Below, piece after piece: positions 10,458 through 20,471 of a DNA stretch of 64,000 nucleotides. The stretch lies in contig NZ_CAKMMG010000004.1 of assembly GCF_927798115.1 (NCBI RefSeq), forward strand, positions 1-64,000, given 5' to 3'. Source of the DNA: Paenibacillus auburnensis (GTDB lineage: Bacteria > Bacillota > Bacilli > Paenibacillales > Paenibacillaceae). Numbering within the stretch: the first letter of the stretch is position 1; every line of letters starts with the position of its first letter. Below the pieces are notes generated by a model. It had not been told where the DNA came from. It ran no database searches and saw nothing but the letters and a program-made list of their open reading frames with translations. The position numbers and the translations under genes were made by a program.

Positions 10458-12815
10458 TTATTCGACTTTGGTAATCGGGGCAAACCCGGCAAGCAGCCGC
10501 TTCACGCCGACCGGTGCCGGAAAAGCGATCTGCAGCTCCGTATCGTTGCCGCTGCCCTTAACGGACACAATGGTGCCTGTGCCCCATTTGCCGTGGGCAA
10601 CCTTGTCGCCCGCCTTGTAGTCACCGGGCGCCGCGGCCGCACCTCCCATAGCGCGCTGCGCGCCTGCTCCGGTCGTCACGGTCACGCGTCCTGCGCCAGG
10701 CACAGCGGACGCGGTACTACCGCCTAGGCTGGTGCTCGGCCCGCCAGCCGGCGCATTCCCGGCAGCGCCAGTGCGGCTGCCGAAGTTCCCCCGGCCGCCG
10801 CCGCTGAAGCCGCGGCCGCCATAGGCACCGCCAACCTCCGCGCCTCCGCGCCGGAAGCGGTCCGACTCCTTAACGGTATCTTCCTTCAGCTCCTCCGGAA
10901 TCTCCTCCAGGAAGCGGGACGGCGCATTGGCTGTCGTCCGTCCGAACAGCGTGCGCATTCTTGCGCAGCTGAGGAACAGCTGCTTCTCCGCACGTGTAAT
11001 CCCTACATAGGCCAGCCGGCGTTCCTCTTCCAATTCATCATTGTCCTGGAAAGCACGGCTGTGCGGGAATACCCCCTCTTCCATCCCGATGATGAAGACT
11101 GTCGGGAACTCCAGACCCTTCGCGCTGTGCATCGTCATCAGCACCACGGCATCGCTGCGTTCCTCATCATCATTCACACTGTCGATATCCGCAATCAGCG
11201 CCAGATCAGTAAGGAAGGAGACCAGCGACTTGTCTTCATTATTTTTCTCAAACTCCATCGTCACCGACAGGAATTCATCGATATTCTCGAGGCGTGAGCG
11301 GGATTCGAGTGTATTCTCATTTTGCAGCTCCAGCCGGTATTGCGACAGCTCCAGAATTTTCTCGGTCAGCTCGGTTACCGACAGGAATTCCACCATCCGG
11401 TGCAGCGCTTCGATCATATCATAAAACTCCACAAGTGCATTCCGCGTCCGGCCGGCAAAGCCGAGATCGTCCACCGTCTGCAGTACCCGGAATATCGAAA
11501 CACCGCGTTCTGCAGCCGCTACAGCAAGCTTGCCGATCGTCGTATCTCCCAGACCGCGCTTAGGTACATTGATAATCCGCGCCAAGCTGATGTCGTCATC
11601 GGGATTAGACAAGAGACGCAGATAAGCCAGAAGGTCTTTGATTTCTTTACGGTCATAGAACTTAATCCCGCCGACAATCTGATAAGGAATATCCGATTTG
11701 ATCAGAATTTCTTCTATTACACGGGACTGGGCATTGGTACGGTACAGAATTGCATGATTCTGATAGGCTCGCCCCTGCTTAACGTTCTTGCTGATTTCAC
11801 CGGTAACAAAATACCCCTCATCATGCTCGGAATCCCCGCGGAACACCTTGATCTTCGGGCCTTCGTCCGAATCCGTCCACAGCTTCTTCGGCTTACGGCC
11901 GGTGTTCAGCGCTATAACGCCATTGGCGGCGTTCAAAATATTGGAGGTCGAGCGGTAGTTCTGCTCCAGCAGAATGGTTTTGGCCTCCGGGTAATCCTCT
12001 TCAAAGTTTAGAATGTTGGTAATATCCGCTCCGCGCCAGCGATAGATGGACTGGTCACTGTCGCCGACGACGCAAATCCGGTGATGGCTGTCCGCAAGCA
12101 TGCGGCAGAGCATATACTGCGCCCGGTTCGTATCCTGATACTCATCGACATGAATGTACTTGAATTTCTTCTGGTAGAAATCAAGCACCTCAGGCACTTC
12201 CTTGAATAGTTGAATCGTCTTCATAATCAAGTCGTCAAAATCCAGCGAGTTGTTGCTTCTTAGCCGCTGCTGGTACTTGGTATACACCTTAGCGACAAGC
12301 CCTTCAAAATAATCGCCGATCTTCTGCTCATACTGCGCCGGAGTGATCAGTTCATTCTTGTTGGTACTGATTACCGCCTGCACTGCTTTGGGCTCAAACT
12401 TCTTGGTGTCGATATTCAGATCCTTCATGCAGTTGCGGATAACAGACAATTGGTCCGTAGAATCAAGAATAGAAAAATTGGAGGTGAACCCGATCCGTTC
12501 AATATCCTTACGCAGAATCCGCACACACATCGAGTGGAAGGTGGATACCCAGATATCCCGCCCCTCCGGGCCAACCAGCTTGGAGACACGCTCCTGCATT
12601 TCGCGGGCTGCTTTATTCGTAAAGGTAATTGCCAGGATCGCCCAAGGCGGCGCTTTGCGGTTCGCAATCAGCCAGGCAATGCGGTGGGTAAGCACGCGTG
12701 TCTTACCACTGCCCGCTCCGGCCATAATCAGGAGAGGTCCTTCGGTGGTTTCTACAGCCTGCCGCTGTGGAGGATTCAGCCGGCTTACGGCATCCTGTAT
12801 GTTAATAAGTTGCAT
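10458..12815 (-). CDS. pcrA: ATP-dependent DNA helicase PcrA (UvrD/Rep family)
   Basis: 785 aa from the ATG at 12815, chosen because AAAGGAG lies about 10 nt upstream; two in-frame upstream starts (12824, 12836) fall on or beside that site. Superfamily 1A helicase: Walker A AGAGSGKT (32-39), motif II VDEYQD, motif [17 protein letters not shown], and [15 protein letters not shown] near the end of the motor core. It unwinds DNA in repair and clears RNA polymerase and RecA. Residues about 650-720 are an unusually long Gly/Ala/Ser-rich linker, followed by the Tudor-like C-terminal domain ([14 protein letters not shown]) that binds RNA polymerase. Confidence 0.96.
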   Translation of the reverse strand: MQLINIQDAVSRLNPPQRQAVETTEGPLLIMAGAGSGKTRVLTHRIAWLIANRKAPPWAILAITFTNKAAREMQERVSKLVGPEGRDIWVSTFHSMCVRILRKDIERIGFTSNFSILDSTDQLSVIRNCMKDLNIDTKKFEPKAVQAVISTNKNELITPAQYEQKIGDYFEGLVAKVYTKYQQRLRSNNSLDFDDLIMKTIQLFKEVPEVLDFYQKKFKYIHVDEYQDTNRAQYMLCRMLADSHHRICVVGDSDQSIYRWRGADITNILNFEEDYPEAKTILLEQNYRSTSNILNAANGVIALNTGRKPKKLWTDSDEGPKIKVFRGDSEHDEGYFVTGEISKNVKQGRAYQNHAILYRTNAQSRVIEEILIKSDIPYQIVGGIKFYDRKEIKDLLAYLRLLSNPDDDISLARIINVPKRGLGDTTIGKLAVAAAERGVSIFRVLQTVDDLGFAGRTRNALVEFYDMIEALHRMVEFLSVTELTEKILELSQYRLELQNENTLESRSRLENIDEFLSVTMEFEKNNEDKSLVSFLTDLALIADIDSVNDDEERSDAVVLMTMHSAKGLEFPTVFIIGMEEGVFPHSRAFQDNDELEEERRLAYVGITRAEKQLFLSCARMRTLFGRTTANAPSRFLEEIPEELKEDTVKESDRFRRGGAEVGGAYGGRGFSGGGRGNFGSRTGAAGNAPAGGPSTSLGGSTASAVPGAGRVTVTTGAGAQRAMGGAAAAPGDYKAGDKVAHGKWGTGTIVSVKGSGNDTELQIAFPAPVGVKRLLAGFAPITKVE

Positions 12816-12852
12816 GTGTGACATGCTCCTTTCCAATATAAGCTTAATATAG

Positions 12853-13572
12853 CTAATCCAATTGAATCTTCGGTGTCTGCTTAACAGCCCTCACGGTGAG
12901 CAGCGCCTGCTGCACATCCCGGTAAATAATATTGCCTACAACGACGGTATCACAAAGGGCAGCCGCCTGCTCCGCCTCAGCCTCGCCGGTAATTCCGCCT
13001 CCGTAAAAAAGCTGGCTGTTCTCCACCGTCTCTCTAACTTCCCGCACCGTCTCCATATGGCCGAATGTCCCGCTGTATTCCAGGTAAACGACCGGCAGCT
13101 GCATCAGCTTGTCCGCAATCTGCGCATAGGCCGCAGCCCCGCGCGCGCTTAAGCGGCTGTCCGCGCCCGTAAGACGGGCTACAGAAGAGTCCTCATTCAA
13201 GACAATATACCCTTCTGTCAGCACCAGCTCCCACGGGATCAGGCTGCCAAAGCGCTCTATCGCCTTGCGGTGGTGGCCGAGAATCCAGTCCGTGTCGGAA
13301 GTGTTCAGCACCATAGGAATCATATATAAATCAAATCCCGGCACGGCCGCTTCCAGATCTGAAACCTCCAGTGCACAGGGTAGCTCATACTGCCGTACTC
13401 TGGCGAGCAGCTTGGTTGTATTCTCATAAGTAACGCCAGTGGACCCGCCTACGAGAATGGCATCAGTACCGGAACAGCAAATGGCTTCCAGCTCCTGATC
13501 ACCGAGCTCACGGTCCGGGTCCAACTTGAATACATGCCGCCACGGCTGTATTAATTGCCGCATTTCATTCAT
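12853..13572 (-). CDS. pcrB: Heptaprenylglyceryl phosphate synthase PcrB
   Basis: 239 aa, full length. PcrB transfers heptaprenyl from heptaprenyl diphosphate to sn-glycerol-1-phosphate, making an archaeal-type ether lipid found in Bacillales. Seen: N-terminal [13 protein letters not shown], the phosphate-binding GGSTGVT (about 42-48), YLEYSG, and a C-terminal GGGITG. The TIM barrel appears complete. It is first in pcrB-pcrA-ligA; the gap to pcrA is about 37 nt. Start chosen at the outermost ATG; the ATG at 13563 is also possible. Confidence 0.94.
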   Translation of the reverse strand: MNEMRQLIQPWRHVFKLDPDRELGDQELEAICCSGTDAILVGGSTGVTYENTTKLLARVRQYELPCALEVSDLEAAVPGFDLYMIPMVLNTSDTDWILGHHRKAIERFGSLIPWELVLTEGYIVLNEDSSVARLTGADSRLSARGAAAYAQIADKLMQLPVVYLEYSGTFGHMETVREVRETVENSQLFYGGGITGEAEAEQAAALCDTVVVGNIIYRDVQQALLTVRAVKQTPKIQLD

Positions 13573-13764
13573 CCATCGTCCATCCTCATCAATTTATCTA
13601 GACATCCCCTGCGTTACATAGAGCATCGTCACAGGTTATTTATGCCAAGCCAAAAACACTCCCGCCACCGCAAAAACCGTAACTCTAGTCTATGCCAGCA
13701 CAAAGGGGAGTGTCAATTTAAAGCAGAGAAAAATACGAACATTTTTTCGCGTTTTTAGGATCCT

Positions 13765-14631
13765 TTAGCGTAATCCCCGAATCCCATCCAAGTCATCCTC
13801 GGAGACAAAATCGGTATAAAATCCGTCCACACCCATCCGGGACAGCTTTGTAATCTCCTGTTCATCGTTGAGCGTATGCACATATACGCGGGCTCCGGCC
13901 TGTTTCAGCTTCCGGACAAAACTCTTGGAGGCTCTGGTAACCGGCATTGTAATCTCCACTCCCGTATCTTTAACGAAAGCAAGCACCTGCTCATCACTAT
14001 CCTGGGATTGATACAAAGTATAAATCACCTCTGGAAAAGCATATACCTTATTTACTATGTCCAGCATATCACGGCTGTAAATTTGCGGAACAATCCGTTC
14101 CAGCAGCGAAGGATCTTTGCGCTTAGCAGCTTCAACAATAAGTCTAAACTGTCTGGTTACCAGCTCAGGATCATGCTCCTTTGTATCCGTCACAATATAA
14201 GCATCCGGGTAGGCAATCATCAGATCCATAATCTTATCAATGTCGAGCGGAGAATACAGTTCAAGGATAGGACTATCCATAACCTCATTGTAACTAAGTA
14301 CCGTTCCTTGTTTGGCTGCAGGAAGCACATCAAGCTGACCCAGCAGCTTACTCATATTTCCAGTCCACTCATGACGGGCAATCAGCTTATTGTCTGTTGT
14401 GAGCAGTAAATCCGTTTCGAACAGCCTACTACCCTGCTCATAATTAGCAACAAAAGCATCGAGAGTATTCGTATACGTATGACCGTTAATCCCGCCCATC
14501 GCATGGGCAATGATCCGGTACGCTGTAAAGCCGGTTGCCGGTTCTTCTTCCTTAGGCCATAGGGTAATCACGAGTAAAAGTATAAGTGCAGCAACCATGA
14601 TGACTGACGCTGTTAGCTTTCTTTTATCCAT
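13765..14631 (-). CDS. Membrane-anchored glycerophosphodiester phosphodiesterase-like protein
   Basis: 288 aa from the ATG at 14631, which has AAAGGAAA about 9 nt upstream. An N-terminal hydrophobic segment (about 8-28) anchors or exports it. The GDPD barrel starts with IIAHAMGGINGH, then FETDLLLTTDNKLIARHEW supplies the usual Glu, Asp and second His. The canonical HRG...PENT signature is altered: the Arg after the first His is Ala and the PEN element reads YTNT, so the Glu is missing. This variant may act on another phosphodiester or be weakly active. Teichoic acid or lipid head-group turnover at the surface is inferred. Confidence 0.75.
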   Translation of the reverse strand: MDKRKLTASVIMVAALILLLVITLWPKEEEPATGFTAYRIIAHAMGGINGHTYTNTLDAFVANYEQGSRLFETDLLLTTDNKLIARHEWTGNMSKLLGQLDVLPAAKQGTVLSYNEVMDSPILELYSPLDIDKIMDLMIAYPDAYIVTDTKEHDPELVTRQFRLIVEAAKRKDPSLLERIVPQIYSRDMLDIVNKVYAFPEVIYTLYQSQDSDEQVLAFVKDTGVEITMPVTRASKSFVRKLKQAGARVYVHTLNDEQEITKLSRMGVDGFYTDFVSEDDLDGIRGLR

Positions 14632-14671
14632 AATAGTGGGTTTCCTTTGCCGGGTGTAGTGTAGAAAAAGC

Positions 14672-14708
14672 AAAAACGGCTGTAGCCTTATAGAAGGATG
14701 GCAACCGT
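14672..14708 (-). terminator. Probable terminator after the sugar transferase gene
   Basis: Minus strand: AAACGGTTGCC ... GGCTACAGCCGTTT forms an imperfect hairpin and is followed by TTGCTTTTTC. It lies between the sugar transferase stop and the GDPD gene. Confidence 0.5.
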
Positions 14709-14727
14709 TTCTATGGAAGATATAAAA

Positions 14728-16128
14728 TTAATAGGCATTTTTGAAGCCGTTGCGGATCGTTCTGACAATAATCCGGATATCAAACAGCAGCGACCAGTTT
14801 TCGATATAGAAAATATCATGCTTGATCCGCTCTTCAATCGAGGTATCGCCGCGCAGGCCGTTGCTCTGTGCCCAGCCGGTAATTCCCGGGCGCACATGAT
14901 GCTTGACCATATATTTCGGGATCTCACCACGGAACTGCTCTACATAAAACGGACGTTCGGGCCGCGGGCCTACCACACTCATTTGCCCCAGCAGCACATT
15001 AAAGAACTGCGGGAGCTCATCCAGGCTGGTCCGGCGGATAAAGGTTCCGAACCGAGTGCGGCGGGGATCCTCCTTCGTGCTCCAACCGGTATCCTCTTCC
15101 CCATCCGTCTGCATCTTCATCGATCGGAATTTGTACATCATAAAGTTGCGCCGGTTGAGTCCTACCCGCTCCTGCTTGAAGATAACCGGTCCTGGCGAAG
15201 TAATCCGCACACCCAGTGCTACAATCAGCATTACAGGAGACATCATAATTATGGCGAACAGCGAGAATATAATATCAAACGCCCGTTTAGCCAGCTTATT
15301 ACCCGTCATATCCAGCGGAATATCACGCACATTGATCATCGGCATTCCGGCAAAATTGTCAAAGTAAGGACGTGCCGGCAGATAGTCGAAGAAATCAGGG
15401 ATGATTAGCGTCCGCACACCCGCTTTTTCGCAGGCGGCAATAATTGCCGGATATTTGGAGTGGGCATCCAGCGGAAGCGCCAGGATCACCTCATCCACAG
15501 GCAGCATCTCAAGCATTCCCGGAAGCTCATCGACCGTACCCAGAATCGGCTTAAAGCGCTGTTCTTCAATACCGTCCCATTTATGGTAGTCATCCAGGAA
15601 GCCGATCGTCTCATATCCCAGCTCCGGGTATTGCACGAGATTGTTATAGAATCTTTTACCCAGAGTACCGGCCCCTATAATCAGGACAAACTGGCGGTTG
15701 TAGCCTTTTTCCCGCAGCGACTTCAGCATTGACTTCAGCACATAACGGTACAGCATAATGGATAAAATATTGAAGCCCATATAAATGGCTAGATATTGAC
15801 GTGAAATATTGATTTCCTTCAGGAAGAACATTACGCCTAGTAGGATAAAGATAGCCATCACATGCACTTGAAAAATCTTGAGGAATTCGTCGACAAAACG
15901 TTTCTTGCGCTTCGGCAGATATAGAGACAGCACAATCCCGATCAACACAGCAATCACGGCGTACATTATGCTCCAATAAGCATACGATTCTACCGGGAGC
16001 GTATTGTAGGACTCCAGCAAACCGCTCTTAAACTTTAGCCACCACGCTGCCAGAAAAGACAGCTGAATCACCAGAAAGTCGGTAACCATATACAGCTGGG
16101 TCAAAAACTTCTGATTACGGCGGATCAT
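14728..16128 (-). CDS. Undecaprenyl-phosphate sugar phosphotransferase (WbaP/CpsE type)
   Basis: 466 aa. Five N-terminal membrane helices, a CoA-binding-like nucleotide fold (VLIIGAGTLGKRFYNN, about 150), and the bacterial sugar-transferase catalytic domain in the last 200 residues (KRAFDIIFSLFAIIMMSPVML, FKQERVGLNRRNFMMYKFRSM, DELPQFFNVLLGQMSVVGPRPE, GITGWAQSNGLRG). It transfers a sugar-1-phosphate to the lipid carrier and so starts repeat-unit synthesis at the inner leaflet. Its ATG overlaps the upstream glycosyltransferase stop (ATGA), so the two genes are coupled. Confidence 0.92.
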   Translation of the reverse strand: MIRRNQKFLTQLYMVTDFLVIQLSFLAAWWLKFKSGLLESYNTLPVESYAYWSIMYAVIAVLIGIVLSLYLPKRKKRFVDEFLKIFQVHVMAIFILLGVMFFLKEINISRQYLAIYMGFNILSIMLYRYVLKSMLKSLREKGYNRQFVLIIGAGTLGKRFYNNLVQYPELGYETIGFLDDYHKWDGIEEQRFKPILGTVDELPGMLEMLPVDEVILALPLDAHSKYPAIIAACEKAGVRTLIIPDFFDYLPARPYFDNFAGMPMINVRDIPLDMTGNKLAKRAFDIIFSLFAIIMMSPVMLIVALGVRITSPGPVIFKQERVGLNRRNFMMYKFRSMKMQTDGEEDTGWSTKEDPRRTRFGTFIRRTSLDELPQFFNVLLGQMSVVGPRPERPFYVEQFRGEIPKYMVKHHVRPGITGWAQSNGLRGDTSIEERIKHDIFYIENWSLLFDIRIIVRTIRNGFKNAY

Positions 16129-17078
16129 AATCTCACCTCAGCCTTCGATTCAATCTGTGGTCCGGCTTCTCCGGAAACCGTTAAGCTCTGTGCCGGAGAA
16201 GGGACCGCACGCGGGATAATCAGCGCATTACGCAGCAGCGACAACATAAATTTCACACCCACTCCGGCATACACCGTTCCATTAATTATACTGTTGTATT
16301 GCCTGCTATAATGCTTGCGGTGAAATAATATCATCGCTCTATGAAACTCATACACAATCTTAAACGGCCTGCGCTGCGCACTGCCGCCCTTCAGATGAAT
16401 GATCGATGTCTGCGGATAGTAGTAGATTCCCCAGCCGGCTTCTTTAATCCGGTAGCACCAGTCCAAATCTTCACCATACATAAAAAACTCTTCATCCAGC
16501 CCGCCCACTTGGTCAATCGTCTTCCGCCTGAGCAGCATGAACGCCCCGACTAAACAATCAACGGGGTAGGCCTGATCGGGATCTAAGTAACCTAACTGAT
16601 ATCCATTAAATTTGGGGTTGTCCGGGAACAGCTTACTGAAGCCAAAGGCATAATAGAACGATGCGGAAGGCGTCGGAAACCCTCTCTTGCAGGCCTTATC
16701 CAGCGAACCATCCGGCAAAATCACCTTACAGCCCGAAGCCCCTAGATCCGGACGGCTGTCCATGAAGGAAACCATGGTCTCCAGCGTATCCCGGCGGATC
16801 ACCGTATCGGAATTAAGCAGCAGCACATAACGTCCGGAAGCAACCTCCATCCCCTGGTTATTGCCGCGGGCGAATCCGACATTCTCTGAATTGGCGATCA
16901 ACAGCACATCCGGAAATTCTGCGCTAATCTTCTCTACCGAATCATCATGGGAATGATTGTCTATCAAAATGATCTCATAGGAATAGTTCGTATCCGATTC
17001 ATAAACCGACCTTATGCAGTCCAGCGTCAGGCGGCATGTGTTGTAATTGAGGATTAATATACTAACATCTACATTCAC
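16125..17078 (-). CDS. Glycosyltransferase family 2, rhamnosyltransferase-like (WbbL type)
   Basis: 317 aa. GTG start at 17078 has CAGGAG 9 nt upstream; the longer TTG-initiated frame lacks a binding site. GT-A fold features: VSILILNYN, nucleotide-contacting IDNHSHD, the metal-binding triplet in LLNSDTV, and a late GEDLDWCYRIKEAG. The NVGFARGNNQGM segment is typical of WbbL-like dTDP-rhamnosyltransferases. It would add the second sugar to the lipid-linked primer made by the coupled sugar transferase, with dTDP-rhamnose supplied by the rfb genes in this window. The acceptor is inferred. Confidence 0.88.
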   Translation of the reverse strand: MNVDVSILILNYNTCRLTLDCIRSVYESDTNYSYEIILIDNHSHDDSVEKISAEFPDVLLIANSENVGFARGNNQGMEVASGRYVLLLNSDTVIRRDTLETMVSFMDSRPDLGASGCKVILPDGSLDKACKRGFPTPSASFYYAFGFSKLFPDNPKFNGYQLGYLDPDQAYPVDCLVGAFMLLRRKTIDQVGGLDEEFFMYGEDLDWCYRIKEAGWGIYYYPQTSIIHLKGGSAQRRPFKIVYEFHRAMILFHRKHYSRQYNSIINGTVYAGVGVKFMLSLLRNALIIPRAVPSPAQSLTVSGEAGPQIESKAEVRL

Positions 17079-17119
17079 TGCACTACGCTCCTGACAAATA
17101 TAGTAATCTATCGACAATT

Positions 17120-17128
17120 ATTATAGCA
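17120..17128 (-). promoter_or_regulatory. Extended -10 promoter for the GT2/sugar-transferase pair
   Basis: Minus strand TGCTATAAT: a perfect -10 (17125-17120) with the TGn extension. It lies 42 nt upstream of the chosen GTG start. No good -35 is visible, which extended -10 promoters tolerate. Confidence 0.5.
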
Positions 17129-17325
17129 CAATCAAACTTACGCTAGTTAGATACTATACCTTAGAAACTAGCAGATTCTGATGCTATCATGCAGATTTAT
17201 ATCTGATATTTCATAAGAAATCATCTGATAGGTCTACTCACAACTATAAATATTATGATTTTCTATATCGTTTTAAGCATAGAATTCCAGTATTTCTTTT
17301 TTAGAATTAAAGTACGATTTTCTTA

Positions 17326-18402
17326 TTATTTAGAGTTTGCATTTTTATTAAGAATACTCTTTCCAAATTTCATTAGAGGTCTCTCATAATAATGATATGA
17401 GCAGTAAGCTAACAGGAATGTCAAAATAAATGTGAGAATAAATGTTAATACATAAGATAGACTTTCGTGCTCAGAGAAGTGAACCCTCTGTAAAAAACCT
17501 GTCTGCATGTATAAAATCAGCACTATTGGATGTATTAAATACAAACCAAAACTGCTTAAGCCAACAGAAATAAAAAAACGATTAGTAAAAATTTTTGGTG
17601 GAAAACATGAAAAATAAAGTATCAAAAAGACAAAGCAGACAGCTATCAAAACATCACCAAATCTATTATTAATCATATCAGTAAAAAAGTATAACCATAA
17701 AAAAGGGATACTTACTATTGGAAAAACCAAGCGAAAACTCTTTTTATTAAAGTCTATCGCTTTATAAAGGTTATAGCTAACTATTCCCGCCGAAAAAAAC
17801 ATAAACTGATTAAAAAAATTCAAATCAAAAGCAGATTCAGATATTTTTTTTAGCTCATTACCAAAAAAACCAAACCGATAAAACACAAACGCCGATATAA
17901 CAAATATAATTATGGTATTCATCAAAGATCTATTCAACATCACAATTAAAGGGAATACAAAATAGAATATCCATTCAACACCAATTGACCATCCAGCCCA
18001 TACAATGCTCTCTTGTTTACCTGGTAACAAACCAAAGATAAATGTAACATCTGCTAAAATTTCAGTTTCTGCTACATCAGCATTAAATAGCAAAGGTAAA
18101 GCGAATAAATAAAAAACTATACATAAATAGAATAGAGGGGCAATTCTAAAAAATCGTCCCACATAGAAGTCTTTGATTGCGCCGTTCTTATCAATCTTCA
18201 TTTCATAGCCATAAAATAAAGAGAATGCGCTCAATGCGTAAAATAAACGGACTCCTATATCCAGTTTAGATACCACTGGTGTTAATATTGTTTTCTCAGC
18301 ATATCCTCCTAAATATAGAACATGAAAGAAAATAATCATCGTTGCTGCAATGCCTCTTAATGAATCTAAACCAACTAATCGTTTTCCAGCCACATTATTC
18401 AA
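17326..18402 (-). CDS. Acyltransferase 3 family membrane protein
   Basis: 358 aa from a TTG at 18402 that follows GGAGGAG by 5 nt; the upstream ATG (18420) would put that site inside the gene. About ten hydrophobic helices. The family motif RLVGLDSLRGIAATMIIFFHV at the N-terminus contains the catalytic-type histidine, and a C-terminal YERPLMKFGK closes it. It probably O-acetylates the surface polysaccharide during export. Clearly more AT-rich than rfbBD next door. It lies directly after the rfbD terminator, with some 240 nt of AT-rich sequence before the next gene. Confidence 0.87.
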   Translation of the reverse strand: MNNVAGKRLVGLDSLRGIAATMIIFFHVLYLGGYAEKTILTPVVSKLDIGVRLFYALSAFSLFYGYEMKIDKNGAIKDFYVGRFFRIAPLFYLCIVFYLFALPLLFNADVAETEILADVTFIFGLLPGKQESIVWAGWSIGVEWIFYFVFPLIVMLNRSLMNTIIIFVISAFVFYRFGFFGNELKKISESAFDLNFFNQFMFFSAGIVSYNLYKAIDFNKKSFRLVFPIVSIPFLWLYFFTDMINNRFGDVLIAVCFVFLILYFSCFPPKIFTNRFFISVGLSSFGLYLIHPIVLILYMQTGFLQRVHFSEHESLSYVLTFILTFILTFLLAYCSYHYYERPLMKFGKSILNKNANSK

Positions 18403-18423
18403 AATTACTCCTCCAAACATTAT

Positions 18424-18462
18424 AAAAAGCCCGAAAGATAAGTACTATATATTCTTTCGGGC
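18424..18462 (-). terminator. Rho-independent terminator of rfbBD
   Basis: Minus strand: GCCCGAAAGA pairs perfectly with TCTTTCGGGC, followed by TTTTT. It separates rfbD from the acyltransferase gene, whose ribosome binding site begins a few bases later. Confidence 0.85.
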
Positions 18463-18487
18463 AATGAATATTTTTAGAAATTCATTT

Positions 18488-19363
18488 TTATTTTTCTAAT
18501 ATCTCAAATAAAAACTCCCTTAACCCCTCTCGCCAAGGGCGAATGTCTTCAAATTTATTTGTACGGATAGACAAATGCTCCATCACCGAATACCGCGGGC
18601 GCGGAGCCGGACGTGGGAACTGCTCGGTACCACAAGGTTCAAGCTTAGCATTAAACTTAAGACCGAGAATATCTTCAGCCTCTTCAAAAATCGCTTGTGT
18701 AAACTCATACCATGTGCAAAACCCACTATTAGAAGCATGGTACACACCATATTTTTCAGTTTGGATCAGCTCTAGTAGGAAGTTAGCCAAATCCACGGTA
18801 TAGGTGGGGGAGCCGGTTTGGTCATTCACCACTTGCAGCAGCGGCTTTTCCTGCCCCAGCTTCAGCATTGTTTTCACGAAGTTGTTACCATATTTACCAT
18901 ACACCCAAGAAGTGCGAACAATGAAATACTTCGAAGAAAGGGACTGCACCAGAATTTCTCCAGCCCGTTTCGACTTGCCGTAAATGCTCTTAGGATCAGT
19001 ATTATCATATTCATGATAAGGCTGAGTGCCCATACCGTCAAAAACATAATCCGTACTAATGTACACCAGCTTAGCTCCTGCCCTTTCGGCAGCAAGGGCC
19101 ACATTCCGGCTTCCGGTAGCATTGATCACATAAGCTGCATCAATATCGGTCTCCGCCGCATCCACAGCAGTATGAGCAGCGCAATGAATGACTGCATCCG
19201 GACGGAAGCCGGAGGTGACCTCTATACACTGATCCAGATCCGTAATGTCCATTTCCTGACGGTCACAGCCAAGCACCTCATGCCCCTGCTTTTGCAACAG
19301 CAGCACGAGGTCCTGCCCCAGCTGGCCGGCTGAACCTGTAACAAGTACTCTCATGTTAGACAT
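18488..19363 (-). CDS. rfbD: dTDP-4-dehydrorhamnose reductase RfbD
   Basis: 291 aa from the ATG at 19363, whose codon overlaps the rfbB stop by one base (TAATG). It performs the last step of dTDP-L-rhamnose synthesis. Seen: NAD(P)-binding GSAGQLGQD, the YVFDG strand, the catalytic YxxxK (YGKSK), and RTSWVYG. The longer open frame (to 19444) lies inside rfbB and is not needed. Base composition resembles the chromosome core rather than the AT-rich neighbours on either side. Confidence 0.95.
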   Translation of the reverse strand: MSNMRVLVTGSAGQLGQDLVLLLQKQGHEVLGCDRQEMDITDLDQCIEVTSGFRPDAVIHCAAHTAVDAAETDIDAAYVINATGSRNVALAAERAGAKLVYISTDYVFDGMGTQPYHEYDNTDPKSIYGKSKRAGEILVQSLSSKYFIVRTSWVYGKYGNNFVKTMLKLGQEKPLLQVVNDQTGSPTYTVDLANFLLELIQTEKYGVYHASNSGFCTWYEFTQAIFEEAEDILGLKFNAKLEPCGTEQFPRPAPRPRYSVMEHLSIRTNKFEDIRPWREGLREFLFEILEK

Positions 19364-20385
19364 TACAGCGAATCCCCCAAGCGGCTGCCGTATTGAAGCG
19401 CGGCATACTTCTGGTATTCTCCGGACTGGATACGGGTCCACCATTCCTTGTTATTCAAATACCACTGTATCGTTTCTTTAATCCCCGTTTCAAACGTATG
19501 CTTCGGCTTCCAGCCCAGTTCGTCTGTAATCTTGGTTGGATCAATGCCATAGCGGCGGTCATGACCAGGACGGTCCTGAACATAGGTAATCAGTGAATCT
19601 GGTTTACCCAGCTCCTGAAGCACTGTTTTTACAATATGCACATTGGTGCGCTCGTTATTGCCGCCTATGTTATAGACTTCGCCGTTTACCCCTTCATGAA
19701 TAACCAGATCAATTGCACTGCAGTGGTCTTCAACATACAGCCAGTCACGGATGTTCATTCCATCGCCATACACCGGCAGCGCCTGATCAGCAAGCGCACG
19801 CGAGATCATCAGCGGAATCAGCTTCTCTGGGAATTGATACGGGCCATAGTTATTGGAACAGCGTGTAATATTAACCGGCAAGCCAAAGGTTTCATGGTAA
19901 GCACGCACCAGCAAATCCCCACCCGCTTTGCTCGCGGAATAAGGGCTGTTCGGAGTTAACGGCGTTTCTTCGGTGAAGAGACCAGTCGCGCCCAGTGTTC
20001 CGTATACTTCATCCGTAGAAACCTGAACGAACTTCGTTACGCTGTATTTTTTTGCTGCATCCAAAAGCACCTGCGTACCCAACACATTCGTCTTCACAAA
20101 CACATCCGGCTCCAAAATACTCCGGTCCACATGCGATTCCGCCGCGAAATTGACCACTACGTCAACACCCTGGCTTAACAGCGCATCCATCGCCTGCACA
20201 TCCGTAATGTCAGCTTTGGCAAATGTATAATTCGGGTTGCCTTCTACAGACCTCAAATTCTCCAGGTTCCCCGCATACGTCAGTGCATCCACGTTGACGA
20301 TCTTGTATTCCGGATGCTGCTGCAGCATGTATATTACGAAGTTGCTGCCGATAAAGCCGGCCCCACCGGTAACGAGTAATTTCAT
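19363..20385 (-). CDS. rfbB: dTDP-glucose 4,6-dehydratase RfbB
   Basis: 340 aa from the ATG at 20385, which has GGGGG about 11 nt upstream and begins at the family's usual MKLLVTGGAGFIGSN. Extended SDR with the glycine-rich nucleotide site (TGGAGFIG), catalytic STDEVYG and YSASKAG, and a substrate pocket segment RCSNNYGPYQFPEKLIP. It converts dTDP-glucose to dTDP-4-keto-6-deoxyglucose. It forms a two-gene unit with rfbD; the partner genes rfbA and rfbC lie 18 kb away on the plus strand. Confidence 0.96.
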   Translation of the reverse strand: MKLLVTGGAGFIGSNFVIYMLQQHPEYKIVNVDALTYAGNLENLRSVEGNPNYTFAKADITDVQAMDALLSQGVDVVVNFAAESHVDRSILEPDVFVKTNVLGTQVLLDAAKKYSVTKFVQVSTDEVYGTLGATGLFTEETPLTPNSPYSASKAGGDLLVRAYHETFGLPVNITRCSNNYGPYQFPEKLIPLMISRALADQALPVYGDGMNIRDWLYVEDHCSAIDLVIHEGVNGEVYNIGGNNERTNVHIVKTVLQELGKPDSLITYVQDRPGHDRRYGIDPTKITDELGWKPKHTFETGIKETIQWYLNNKEWWTRIQSGEYQKYAALQYGSRLGDSL

Positions 20386-20471
20386 AATTAATTTTACCCC
20401 CAGATATTTTTTTATTATTCTTATACTATTCACTACATTTGTCGAAGTGCTTCATTATGAATATAAGCCTT

